A stretch of 64,000 nucleotides of DNA, from the NCBI RefSeq assembly GCF_025024155.1, contig NW_026251817.1:32781-96780 (forward strand), read 5' to 3'. Positions within the stretch are counted from its first letter, which is position 1. Each line of letters starts with the position of its first letter. The DNA is from Gamsiella multidivaricata (taxonomy: Eukaryota; Mortierellomycota; Mortierellomycetes; Mortierellales; Mortierellaceae). This document shows, piece by piece, positions 49,494 to 60,412 of this stretch. The notes beneath the pieces are model-generated. The model saw only the letters and a list, made by a program, of their open reading frames with translations. It did no database searches and was not told the DNA's origin. Made by a program: the position numbers and the translations under genes.

Positions 49494-51194
49494 ATGGGTC
49501 AGACACTTTCCGCACCCATTACGGATAAGCACTCAAGTGCTGGCCACGATGGACGCTTTGCCTACGGAGCCTCGGCTATGCAAGGATGGCGAATCAGTAA
49601 GGGTCTTCGCTTATTTGAGCTGCACATTGTGGTAATCGGCCACTAGTGTCATGCAATTGCTAATATTGGCGTATATGGTCGTCATTTCATCGAAATAGCC
49701 ATGGAGGACGCTCACACAACCTTGCTGGAGGTAGAGGATGCCAAGGGAACCGCGTTTTTTGCCGTATATGATGGCCATGGAGGTTAGTCATGTGGTCACA
49801 GTTATTAAAGTGAAAGTTGACGCTTCAATGTGTCAGAAAGAGCAATACACTTAACTGACTCTTTGATTGTGCGCAGGCGCAAATGTGGCCAAATACAGCG
49901 GCGAGGGACTACACAAAAGGATCATTGCTGACCATGCGTTTTCCAAGGGAGATTATAAGACGGCCATCAAAAACGGGTTTCTAGAGATGGACAGGGCGCT
50001 TCGCCATGGTAATGAAAAGCAACATCAAAAGTTCGACATGATCATTAACAACGCCATCTTTCAAGTCGACATGACATACTGACAACTTCTTTCCCTTATC
50101 TTTCATAGATCCTGAATATGGCGGCGACTCTTCAGGATGTACAGCTATAACGGCTACTATCACGGATAAAAACATCCTCTTTGTGGTAACGTCTCGTCAA
50201 GGATGCGATTTTGCAAACAATGACTCTGAACCAGAACTACAACTCATTTGTCAACATGGACTCGACACCATTCTAAATGACTCTAGGGAAACGCCGGTGA
50301 CTCTCGAGCGGTCCTTTGTAGTGATGGAGCCGGTATTGCTCTGTCGAACGATCATAAACCTGTGAACAAAGGTAAGGAAACTGAAATTGCAGGCTTTCAC
50401 TTACTGGGAGTGCTCTGAGTGAACTGACCGACTAATTTTGCGGCCATCTCATAGAGGAATCCAGAAGAATCGTCGCTGCAGGAGGATTTGTAGAGTCTGG
50501 TAGAGTTAACGGTAGTCTTGCGCTCTCTCGTGCATTGGGCGATTTTGAATTCAAGATGAACTCCACTTTGGGGCCGGAAGATCAGATCGTCACCGGTATG
50601 CGAAACGGAGTGTATTTTGTGTAGGAAACCAATCAATGAGCTGTCAGGACATACTTATTGACTATTGAATGCCGTTGCCACATTAGCCAACCCTGTTATC
50701 ACGGAACACCCCTTGACTGACGTTGACGAATTCTTGGTTCTTGCTTGCGATGGTATGGCTTGCTGCCTTTGAGCTCAAGCATTATGCCTTTGTATCTAGC
50801 CTTTTGACTAATGGTATTGCTACTAAAATACACAATAGGCATCTGGGACTGTATGAGCTCGCAGGAGGTGGTCACCTTTGTCCGCAAGGGAATCGCCGAC
50901 AAAATTCCTCTTAATACGATTTGCGAGATGACCATGGATCATTGTTTAGCATCCGACAGCGACATGAGCTACATTGGCTGCGACAACATGACCATGCTTA
51001 TTATCGCCTTCTTGAATGGAAGGACGGTCGAGGAATGGTACGAGAATATCAGCAACCGTGTCGCTGTACGACTCGGACCCGCCGATCCATCAATCTCCAG
51101 ACCTAACGGAGATGAGGATTCCGAGGCCGCAGCTGATGAATACTCTACTACATCGGAGCAAAAGACGGAAGAGACGACAGCAGTCGCAGAGTAA
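49494..51194 (+). CDS. PP2C-type Ser/Thr protein phosphatase (Ptc2/3-like), N-myristoylated
   Basis: Eight exons: 49494-49596, 49699-49782, 49877-50008, 50109-50185, 50287-50371, 50455-50595, 50687-50752 and 50839-51194; 347 aa. Start [15 protein letters not shown] is the acylation-type N-terminus of yeast Ptc2/Ptc3. PP2C motifs in order: [27 protein letters not shown] (metal-binding DG), [74 protein letters not shown] and [11 protein letters not shown] (second metal Asp). All metal-coordinating Asp positions are present, so an active Mn/Mg-dependent phosphatase is expected. Family members switch off MAP-kinase, DNA-damage and unfolded-protein signalling. After the catalytic core a Ser/Glu/Thr-rich acidic tail ends TTAVAE. 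The reader should note the intron 50186-50286, which is open in one frame and hides the GNAGDSR motif join. Confidence 0.95.
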
Positions 51195-51484
51195 CCTTAC
51201 CAGGGTCACTCTCAGGCATCTTTTTATTTTAGGCATCGCGTCCATCTGAAACGCATTCAGGTTTATTTTCTTCTCGACTGTGCAAGCAAACAAGCAAGCA
51301 CCCATTCATGCATTTGAAACATGTACCTTTTGTGCCTTGCCCACCACTATTTTACAAGTATTCCAACCTGTATTCATATCAGCATTTGGCAAGCGGATTG
51401 TTTCCCTTTTAGGTGCGAGCAGCTTTAAAGATTGATAATAAATTAGGTGGTTCGCTCGTTCGCCACACCTTTCCGTCTATGGTT

Positions 51485-52481
51485 CTATGCCAGCAAGGGC
51501 TTCTTGACACAGATCGAATACATCAAGGGCAGCATGGGGCCATCAAAACACCATCGGACGCCTTCCTTGACCTTTTCTGGAGTCATACACTTGTAAATCT
51601 TGTAAAAGTTGGAGTAAGGATATTCCTTGAAATGCGAGAGCTGTAGGCCGGTCTCTGCCATGGATCCAATTACATCTGCAAGGCCCCAGCAAAACTCTGT
51701 ACTTGGGTTGCTGTTTTTGAAGTCCTTGATGCCCTCGGCGTACGTGAGGTTCGGCATGACTTCTCTATCTTCTGTCGATGACAGAGCCACATAGTCGCCG
51801 ACGCCATCTTCGCTGTGGATGGGCTCTCCGGCGCTCGAGTATGGGTACTCATGGACCATATCTGGGTTGAAGATGTACCCTACGGGGTGAAACTCGACTA
51901 GGCAATATCGTCCGCCAGGTTTCAAGATCTTGCTGACACCAGCAGCGTATTTCTATGAGGGGGGGGGGGAAGGAAGGATTGTTGTTCAATACTGGTTAAT
52001 ACGGGTGACAAAGCAAAGCGATGTGTTTGACGGGGTCCGCTGATTCAAAGTTGTCTTTTACCTGCATGCTACTGAGCCAATTGAGGGCGCCATAACTCGC
52101 GAAGACGACATCGAATTGATCTGGCTCTGCGGTATTGAAGTATTCGAAAATATCCGATCGGATAAAGGTTGCATCGATGCCAGAGTCCTTTGCGAGCTGG
52201 GTTGCGAAATCTACGGCGGTGTCACTGATGTCGATGCCGACAGGGTTTTCTGCACCGAGCGTGGTAACAAGACTGAGGGTATCCTGACCGCAGTTGCACT
52301 GGAGGTGGCAGACCGAGAGGCCGGCGAGATTCCCAAGGAGATCCATTTCTTCCCTGAAAAGAGTTGAACCCTTATTCTTGAAGAATAGATGCTGGTCGAC
52401 CTTGTGGCTGTTGTGAGCAACAATGGCATGGTTCCAGGAGGCACGGTTTCGTTCGTGGGATTCAATGTTGGTTGAGGCCAT
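51485..52481 (-). CDS. SAM-dependent methyltransferase (class I)
   Basis: Two exons, 52481-52062 and 51952-51485; 295 aa. The Rossmann-fold signature is visible: motif I region SVCHLQCNCGQDTLSLVTTL, the acidic strand end VGIDISDTAV, ATFIRSDIFEYF, then FDVVFASYGALNWL and ILKPGGRYCLVEFHPVGYIF. This arrangement is typical of Methyltransf_11/25-type small-molecule methyltransferases. Motif I has CNCGQD where ExGCGxG is more usual, a known variation in this subgroup. Substrate cannot be predicted. The N-terminal RNRASWNHAIVAHNSHKVDQ recurs in bacterial-type uncharacterised methyltransferases, so an origin by horizontal transfer is possible, but it already carries a fungal intron. It is divergent from SART1 with 543 nt between starts; a run of 12 G/C (51959-51970) lies in the intron. 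Confidence 0.88.
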
Positions 52482-53024
52482 TGTCGATGGTCTGACGGCG
52501 ATGGTTGGCTATTGGATATTATGTCAAAAAAGAGGAATGGAACTCCCCCAGGGTTTATATAGGTTGTTTGCTTCTCTCCGAAAATCCGTGCTCCATTGAA
52601 GTCCAATGGCCCTTCTAAAAATTGCGCCGCTAAAGTATGACATATTCAGGAACGAGTACCATTGGATCCTTGAGAGCCGGACCGGACTATCGGCCAGTCC
52701 AAAGATTTTGAGATCCAACGCTATCGCTGTTGTCCGCTCGTCCAGAATGTTTGGAGTTATGCTGCTGCACCTACACGGTACCAGTTACCGGGTCTGTACA
52801 CACTTTTTTTTGGTTGGCTGCAAAATCAGGGTCCTTGCGTGGGAAACAACCGCAGATGGATCGATTGGCGGGACTGTCGATTCCATTCTCTTGTTGCAAG
52901 GCCTCTGTGCAATTAAAGAAGGTAGATAAGCACCGCGCCACAGCGCCGTTTCAAAGATCACATCCCAACACATCCCTCCATTCAATTCTCTGTCCCAACA
53001 TCCACACACAGCAACACCAGGAAC
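52482..53024. promoter_or_regulatory. Divergent promoter between methyltransferase and SART1 genes
   Basis: 543 nt between start codons. No strong TATA box; the methyltransferase side has TTTATATAGG (52555-52564, reading CCTATATAAA on the minus strand), which may serve that gene. Confidence 0.45.
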
Positions 53025-55952
53025 ATGTCTGAGATATCGGCATCCATCCAAGAGACCAAGTACGCTATTTACTCACTTTATCCCATTCGTTCGTTCGTCA
53101 GTCGCTGTTTTTGTGTTCAACGATTCCTGGTTCATGTTGGTAACGATATTTTCTATGCTCATTTCTCTGTCACCTAGTGCCATTCGTGCTAAGCTTGGCC
53201 TCAAGCCTCTGAAAGAGGGCCCAGAAACAAGCGGCGCCAAGCTTGCTGAAGATAATTTGAAGCGGCAGCGTGAGGAAGAGGCCCAAAAGGCGCGCGAGGA
53301 TGCGATCAAGAACAAGATCGCAAAGGCCCGCACCAAGCGCGAACTCAGCAAGGTCCTTTCAGGAAAGGGGCTCGGTGAAGCCAGCGACGAAGATGATACA
53401 GAGGATGTCTACAAGTGGACCGTAAAGTCCAGGAACAAGGAGAAGGAGCGACGGACAGCTGAGGCAGCGCGGCGGGAAAGGGAACTACAGGAGTTGGACG
53501 AGGTTTATCAACAGGAATACGATGAGAATCACCTGGCAGGACTTCGTGTGGGCCACGACATCACAGACTTTCAGGAGGGCGAGGAACGAATTTTGACGCT
53601 GAAGGACAGTACAATCCTTGAGAACGAAGAGAATGGCGACGAGCTGATCAACATTCAGATGAGCGAGCGAGAAAGGTTGGAAAAGAACCTAGAGAACAAG
53701 AAGAAAAAGAACAGACCTGTTTATTCGGGATACGACGACGACGAATTCTTAATGGGGAAGAAGAAGGGGATCCTGTCACAATATGATGAGGTTTTGGGAA
53801 CCGAGACTGGAAATGACGGATTCGTCCTTGGAAAGGTCAGCCGACCAAAACGAACAACAGATAGCCAACGTGGATCGACTTCTCAGCAGGCTGGCTTGAG
53901 CGCCAAGGAGATCATGAACCAAAAGCTTAAGGAATCAGCGATTGCACTGACATATGACAGTACGTATTGCGCTCTACTAGATACCAATAATATCGATGGT
54001 TTTTAGTCTTAATCGCTTACTAACGCACTGGTTTTTATTCTAATTTGTTTCATAGAGACCCAGCAGGCCCAGGATTACTATACCAAAGATGAGGCGGAGG
54101 TATCATTTAAGAAATCCAAGGTAAGCAGCGCCGAGGGCTCGATTGGCTTTTCTTCTCGATGATACAATGCAAAAATTGCCGCTGCTGATGATTGCTAATA
54201 CAATTTCTCTTGCTCCTTTGGCAAACACAGAAAAAGAAAAAGTCAAGATCGAGGAAAACCGATAGCTGGGAAGACGATGAGAATCAGGACGACGACGCTA
54301 TGCAGGTGGAGAGGTCACAACCCGTTGACATTTCGGAGCTGAACTTTGTTGATGACGAGGATTTGCAGGCATCTCTCACAAAGGCGCGGCGAGCCGCAAC
54401 TAAAAGGACGCTCAAAACGTTGACGCCGGAGCAGATTGCCAAAAACAGTAAGAACCGCTCGTTGTATGAGACGCATTTGCTATTATTCCAGCATCGTGCC
54501 AACTAACCAAGTGTTTCTCGCTTCTTTTTTACTCCTCATAGTTGCTGAAAGCATGACCATGGAGATGGACCAGGACGACACCCAGAAAGGAGGCTTGGTC
54601 ATTTCAGATGTATCAGAATTCGTCTCCAATCTCTCCTCTTCTGCGGTTCAAATTTCTTCATCCCGTCCAACACCATTGACGAGAGCACGGGAGCAGAGTG
54701 CGGAAGCTGGAGATATCGCATCTCTTCCTGTGGAGGAAGGCACAAAGCAGGACTCGGACATGGAGGACGTTAATGGTAGGGATGAGGAAACTGACTCCAG
54801 ATCTAGGACGAGAGCAGCTTCAGAAGACTCCGTGGACAAGGATGTATCCATGAAGCCATCGTCCGAGGAGGAGCAATCGACAACGGTATGTTACTTCGCA
54901 TGATTCGATGTGTGTGTGTTTTGATATTCTATTGTTAACATTCAACCTGCTTCTTATTAATACTTTAGGAATCTGTACTTGTTGATGAGCCGCTGGTCAG
55001 CAGAGGATTGGGTTCAACTTTAGCCTTACTGAAGCAAAAGGGCGCTTACGAAACGGGATCCGCTGAGCAGGCCGAGAGGGCCAAGGTACAGGCTGAAAGG
55101 GCCAAATGGCTTGCGGAGTCGAGACTTCGGGAGGCCAAGCTAGCCAGGGAGATGGTACGAGACAAACAGCGGGACAAGGAGCGGTCGAAAGACAAGAATT
55201 ATTCCATTCGAGATCGCGAGAGGGACCGCGAGTACGAGAACCAGAGGAGAGAACAGCAGCTCTTGGATGAGCGCGAGGCTCGCATGAAGAACTACAAACC
55301 GGATATCAAACTGGAGTACATTGACGAGAGCGGCAACCGTTTGAATACGAAGGAGGCATTCCGTCAGTTGAGTCACGCCTTCCACGGAAAGACTTCTGGC
55401 AAGATGAAGACTGAGAAGCGCATGAAGAAACTGGAGGATGAGAAGCGATTGTTGGGCATGAGCAGCACGGACACGCCGCTCAACATGGTATCAGCCTTCC
55501 AGGAGCGACAAAAGGCTGCTGGATCCGCTCATATTGTATTAGCCGTTGGAAACCGCAAGTAAGTACTTTTTTTTTCTTTGTGTTTTAATCCGGGCATCTA
55601 TTCAGCTTCGCCTTGACTGACCCCTCTTGCTATCAACTACGCTCCTCTCTGTGGTTCCAGTGCTGTGCCTTCAAGTTTTACTGCGATGACTATGGGTGGT
55701 ACGACATCAACGACCGCCACAGGCTCCGTTTCAGGAACGGCATCTACGAGTGGGGCATCTACGAGTGGGGCAACAAAACACCAGTCTACGTTTGCGGCAC
55801 CCAACCAAGTGACGCAGCCAAACATGTCAATTTCTGGGATGCATGCGCCTAACCGCGAGAAGGTGACCTTTGGGCTGAAGCGCAAGGCTGACCCCGTACC
55901 TGGGACAAGTCAGAATGAGTCTGCGACCAAGAAGACCAAGCACGACAGTTAG
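53025..55952 (+). CDS. SNU66: U4/U6.U5 tri-snRNP-associated protein 1 (SART1/Snu66)
   Basis: Seven exons: 53025-53059, 53178-53959, 54056-54120, 54231-54447, 54542-54885, 54969-55558 and 55661-55952; 774 aa. The family pattern is clear: N-terminal AIRAKLGLKPL, a long Arg/Lys/Glu coiled coil, LAGLRVGHDITDFQEGEERI (the SART1 'VGHD' block), GYDDDEFLMG, LSQYDEV, and a C-terminal block FRQLSHAFHGKTSGKMKTEK followed by KRLLGMSSTDTPLNMVSAFQ. SART1/Snu66 bridges the U4/U6.U5 tri-snRNP and is needed for spliceosome activation in the nucleus. The central acidic Ser-rich section (exon 5) is variable. The last exon is Ser/Thr/Gly-rich with a GAS-TSG repeat and ends in a Lys-rich, nuclear-localisation-like tail. 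The gene is followed 207 nt later by ALY/Yra1 on the same strand, another mRNA-processing gene; shared regulation is only a guess. Confidence 0.95.
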
Positions 55953-56159
55953 AACGACGAACGGACCATCGATGTTTTCAGAGCCAATAAAAATTGAAGT
56001 GGGCCGGTGACTGGTTTCCTGAGCCAATATCAATTCAACCATAAACCCCCACGCCTCTCATCGTACTTTTTCACCCATCTTGGCCTCCCGCTTCCACTCA
56101 CCATCTACCTTCCTGCCCTTTTCACTCAGTCTATTTGACAGACCAGTATCTATTTCACG

Positions 56160-57819
56160 ATGGCTGCAAGATTCCTGGACATGGCGCTTGATGATGTCGC
56201 TAAATCCCGCGCCGCCAACAACAGAAGCCCTAATCCTCGACGTGGTGGTCGTGGTGCAGGACCAACTGGACGAGACAGCCCTGGTCGCTCCAACCGTTCT
56301 TCGCCTTACACTGTAAACGCCGTCTTTTCCTTTTTCTTTTGTTATTTACAACATGAACTGCTGTTTCTATATGTTTTTCGGGACGAAAATTGACGTGTAA
56401 TATCAATAATAGCGGAACACGCCCGAGGACCGCTGGACGCATGACAAGTTCGATGAGACAGCTCAAAGGAGCTCAGGAGGACGCGGCGGTGACCCCAAGA
56501 GGGCAAACGATGGAAATGCCGGAAATGCAGGAAACGCAGGAAACGCAAAGATTGTTGTCGAAAACCTCCACTATGCTGTCACTCTGGAGGATATCAAGGT
56601 ATATTATGCGGAAGATCGAGCGTGAGGCTATGCTGAAGATGGATGATGGGATTTCGATCGACTGACCATGGACCTTGGGTTCTCTTCTTGCTCTTAGGAA
56701 CTTTTTGACACGCATGCTGGTCCAGTCAAGGTACTAGCCCTATAGGAGTCGCAAAAACTAACGATGTCATATCTGGGATATGAGAGCAGATCAAGTGTGT
56801 TGTGGTTATCGCGCCGACAATCGCAGCTGCAGCGATAACGACGACGAGACGATAATGGGGAGGAAAAAATTTGGCTGAGCTGTGTCTTATTGCTGGAAGA
56901 CACAAGCACTCAGCCGAGGATATCGCCTCTCTCTACCTCCTTGCCTCGCTGACTGTGTGCCCGAGTATCTCAACCTATCCTTCCCTCGTTCTTTGCTTCT
57001 CGTTCCCTGCTTCTCGTTCGATTCTTTGCACCTGAATAATCGACGCAAACAACAATTAGTTTGCAGAGGTCAAGTACGATCTTTCGGGACGATCGACAGG
57101 CGTTGCTACGGTTCTATTCAACAATCCAGCGGATGCTGCCACTGCCATCAAAAAGCTTCATGGAATCGCTCTTGATGGTACATGTTTTTTATGTGATTTT
57201 ATTGCTCTTCTGTTTTCTCTGGTGGAAGCTGATATTCAGCATGATTTGCTTGTTTCCAGGTCAGCCCATGAAGATCGCTTATGCACCGCTTCCTGCGAGT
57301 CGCAACCAGCAAGACAAGCGACAGGGTCCTTCTTCGAGAGATGGACCAAAGAGAGATGTGTTCTCACGGTTGGGTTCAAGGTGAGAACCAACAGACTATT
57401 CATGTTTTATAGATCGTCAGTTGGTCCTCAAAAACCACAGTTGCTGACCGCCTTGATATGTGTGCGATACAGCGAGGCCGATATTGCTTCGCGACTTGGC
57501 AAGTTGAACCCTGTCTCAAAGCCTACAGGTGGTCGCAATCAGGGTTCATCGAACCAGGGATCATCGAACCAGGGATCTTCGAACCAGGGATCGTCGAGCC
57601 AGGGACGTAGACAAGGAGGGCAGCGTGGGGGACCACCCAAAGATAGACAGAAGCCTCAGGTCAAGACAGCAGAGGAGTTGGATGCCGAGATGGACACATA
57701 TATGGGCGATGTAAGCTCAATTGTATTCTTTTTTTCCTACTCAGGAGCTATCTACTTATCAAAATGGACACTAACACTATTGCTTTCTATATTCTAAACC
57801 ATTACAGGGAACGGCATAA
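56160..57819 (+). CDS. YRA1: ALY/REF (Yra1) mRNA export adaptor
   Basis: Seven exons: 56160-56312, 56413-56598, 56698-56730, 57060-57177, 57260-57380, 57473-57710 and 57808-57819 (only GTA before the stop); 286 aa. N-terminal motif LDMALDDVAKSR is the conserved REF-N box; the arginine-glycine stretch RRGGRGAGPTGRDSPGRS follows. One RRM: RNP2 KIVVENLHYAV, then LEDIKELFDTHAGPVKFAEV and RNP1-like GRSTGVATVLF, and LHGIALDGQPMKIAYAP. C-terminal are four tandem NQGSS repeats in an RG/Q-rich region and the REF-C helix TAEELDAEMDTYMGD. The protein couples transcription (TREX) to Mex67-dependent mRNA export. Intron 3 is unusually long for the gene (329 nt). In yeast a long intron in YRA1 mediates autoregulation; whether that applies here is unknown. 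Confidence 0.95.
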
Positions 57820-57983
57820 ATAACGTATTGACTTGAACCCGTGCCATGGAGACGCTCAGCAGGGATTTACTTTATTTGTCAATAAAAAAAAATTCTGAAA
57901 GGACAAATGGATCCAACTTTGTAGTCCTACAACCCAGAGTTGAACTGTTAGTAATACGAGAGCACTGAAACAGCATCCACTCT

Positions 57984-58211
57984 TCACTTTGGAGGCCCTC
58001 GTGGCATCGTCCTCGGATGTCGAGAGCTTGAAGATGACTTTAGTGCCTGTTGAGTGGCGCTGATACTGGTGCTAGCGGCGCTAGGATAGGGAGTAGCTTA
58101 GAAAAAAAGCACGAGCTGGTCGTGTCGAGCCTGGGCCTGCAGGACATTCAAGGCTTTCGTATGTCGCCCGAGATCAGAGATAAACGTCAGGTTTTGCATC
58201 GTAGCATGGTT
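57984..58211 (-). CDS. Possible very small gene (about 49 aa), unrecognised
   Basis: Minus-strand reading at 58199-58113 (MQNLTFISDLGRHTKALNVL then QAQARHDQL) and 58046-57984 (ALKSSSSSRHPRTMPRGPPK, stop TGA). The two pieces join in phase 0 through a 66-nt GT-AG intron (GTGCTT donor, CAACAG acceptor). Upstream, a CCTACAG acceptor-like site precedes 58211 in the same frame, so there may be an earlier exon. The composition looks like protein rather than random translation, but the piece is short and I know no family for it. It lies between the ALY and seipin 3' ends. It could equally be part of a longer seipin-side 3' transcript. Confidence 0.33.
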
Positions 58212-58855
58212 CTGTAGGAGAAGGTGGGAATGTGAAGGTGAAGGACTGATAAAGTCAAAAGGTGTGCTTTAGTGAAATAAAGGAGTGGGGAATTGCCAAA
58301 AAGCGCGGATTTAATAGGCATCAACGCATGCGTGTATGCACTGCCAAGAAAGCAAGAACGCGAAGCCTTTTCTTGTGTTTCAGCAGGCCTGGATAGATGC
58401 GGGGAAATAAGAGGACAAGGAGTGATTGATAGCCTGAGGATAGCATTCATATTAGGGAAGCGTTTTTTTGTCACGTTCAATCCAACTATCGTTGGTGGGT
58501 GGGGTTTACACATGTAAAGCGTTGTTAGCACGACGTTCTATTACTAAGCTACACGAGCTAGGATATGTCTGTCGTCCATTACCCGCTACACATAGATATT
58601 CTATGAACTGCACCATCGCACAGCACGCAGCAAGTATTCTTGAAATATCATGCAGCAACATTCCAGACGTGTCTCGCACTTAAACATCTGAGATGAACCA
58701 AAGACCAATCGAGCGCGTCAAGCTATGCCCAATAGCTCTGCGTTCCTGTACCTCAATGGTCGTTGTGAGACCGACTATCCTGCGGTCCCAGTGGGGGTAG
58801 GAGAGCGTGTTTCAGCAGTATTATCTACTTGTTCCAGCGCGCCATCATATCCAAA
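58212..58855. other. Intergenic region downstream of seipin
   Basis: 644 nt holding the seipin 3' flank and, possibly, the leader of the very small gene. An open frame on the minus strand (58187-58531) has no protein-like pattern and no splice partner. Nothing else was recognised. Confidence 0.4.
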
Positions 58856-60370
58856 TTAAAAGCCAGTCCCTCCGCTGTCGCGTTGTATTTTTTCATCCGA
58901 GGTATCTGTCTCCAACCATCCCGGAAGGCTCTGAAGCTGCGGCGAAAATTGATGGTGCGGTGCTGCCAAAGACTGAGGTTGCGACTGTGGATTGTTGAGC
59001 CGTTTCTGATCACGTACAACCGTGAGGGCCTGAGATCGAAACTTTGGACATAACCCCCAGCGTGAGAGAAGACGCCAGGTGATGATGTAAAATACGAGTT
59101 CCCAGAAGGTGAAGAAGGGTATCAAGATAATAGGTGTTGAAACCGGGTGATAGTACATGAAGTACCTAGAGGAGGATAATGTTAGTTCACGAACGACACC
59201 ATTTCCTCCCATTCCGCCGTCTCTCTCTTTTTTTTTTTTTTTTTTTTTTTTAGCAAGGATGAAGGATTTACCGCAGTCCACTGAAATGCGCGTCAATATG
59301 GAGTGTCGTCTTGTAGACCTGTAATCTTGGGTCCGATATCTCCACAAACACTTGGACGACCGGGTTCGAGGAGTCCTCAACAAAATCCGTAATCATCGGC
59401 ACTTTGATCGTCTGGGCTTCTTGACTCCATTGTAAGATAAGAGGTATGGCTCTCCAAGCAGTACGTAAAAATCGCACGGCCATCGACTCGTACTTCACAA
59501 TTGCCTAAGGACGAACAGCAGCACACAAGGGGGGGGGGGAGGTTTCAGTCATTGAAGTTGATCAACCTAGTTTTTATACAAAAAAAAAAGAAGGGAAGAC
59601 TTACAGATCGACTGGAGCTCATGATGCTGTTTCCACCAGCGTTCAGTAACTGCACCTTGACCATGAAATTACCCAGCCCAGTATTTATTTCCGAGGTCGG
59701 CACCGTCAGAACTACAGATAGATGGTATGCTTGACCATCGCGAAGAAACTAACGCGCGCGTGATAATAAACGAGAAATATGGAAACCACAAATTTTCATT
59801 TAAACGCGACATTCATGCTCATGCTATAAAATGTTTAGGGGAGAGCTATACATTCAGTTAGTCTACCTGTGCATGCCGCCCACCATGTGTGAAATCCACG
59901 AGCGCCTTTGGTCCTGTTGCTATTGTGTTCGATGTTCTACCCGGATCCAAGGAAAAAGTCAGTCAAAAGCAAAAGACAACGAAACACATCAACAAACATC
60001 TTATATTCATCACCCCTCCCCCCTCCCCCCTCCCCCAAAAAAAAGGCAGATAAAGCCTTACCTGGACTGACTGTACTGCAGATAAACGTCTCCAACATGG
60101 TCTCGCTGTGGAATATAGATCCAATAGAACACCGTGTACACACAGAAGGATATACCGACTAAGAACCCCACCGCCAGAATCGCAACCAACAATTTGATGA
60201 CCTTACGCAGCAGAGGCGTTGGAGCATTAAAAACGCACCAACTACGTCAGCAAAAGGCGACGCGATAGAATTTTTTTGGTGAGCATAAGCAAATACATGC
60301 AGTAAAAGAATTTCGGCGTGCAATAACAGAATTATGCAGCTTTAGGATATAAATTACACCTACCGATCAT
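58856..60370 (-). CDS. SEI1: Seipin (lipid-droplet biogenesis protein)
   Basis: Six exons: 60370-60360 (start inferred), 60241-60062, 59936-59867, 59748-59605, 59504-59272 and 59165-58856 (stop TAA); 315 aa. A first transmembrane helix follows LLRKVIKLLVAILAVGFLVG. The lumenal domain has the seipin core GPKALVDFTHGGRHAQFLRD, AYHLSVVLTVPTSEINTGLG, FMVKVQLLNAGG and DSSNPVVQVFVEISDPRLQV. A second helix (STPIILIPFFTFWELVFYII) precedes a basic, Gln/Pro-rich cytoplasmic tail. Seipin forms ER rings that trap neutral lipid and set the site and size of lipid droplets. Only exon 1 is uncertain: MIGS through a GTGTAA donor keeps phase, and an in-frame ATG at 60394 would extend it. The gene begins only 19-43 nt after the Fanzor stop codon on the same strand. 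Intron 5 has a T tract at 59228-59250. Confidence 0.92.
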
Positions 60371-60412
60371 TTTTAAATGTGCTTGCGAACACATATATGG
60401 TTGAGATGGGGT

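Noticed and set aside
58187..58531. Minus-strand 114-codon frame downstream of seipin
   Set aside because: No conserved pattern, and it ends in a different frame from the better-looking small exon at 58199-58113.
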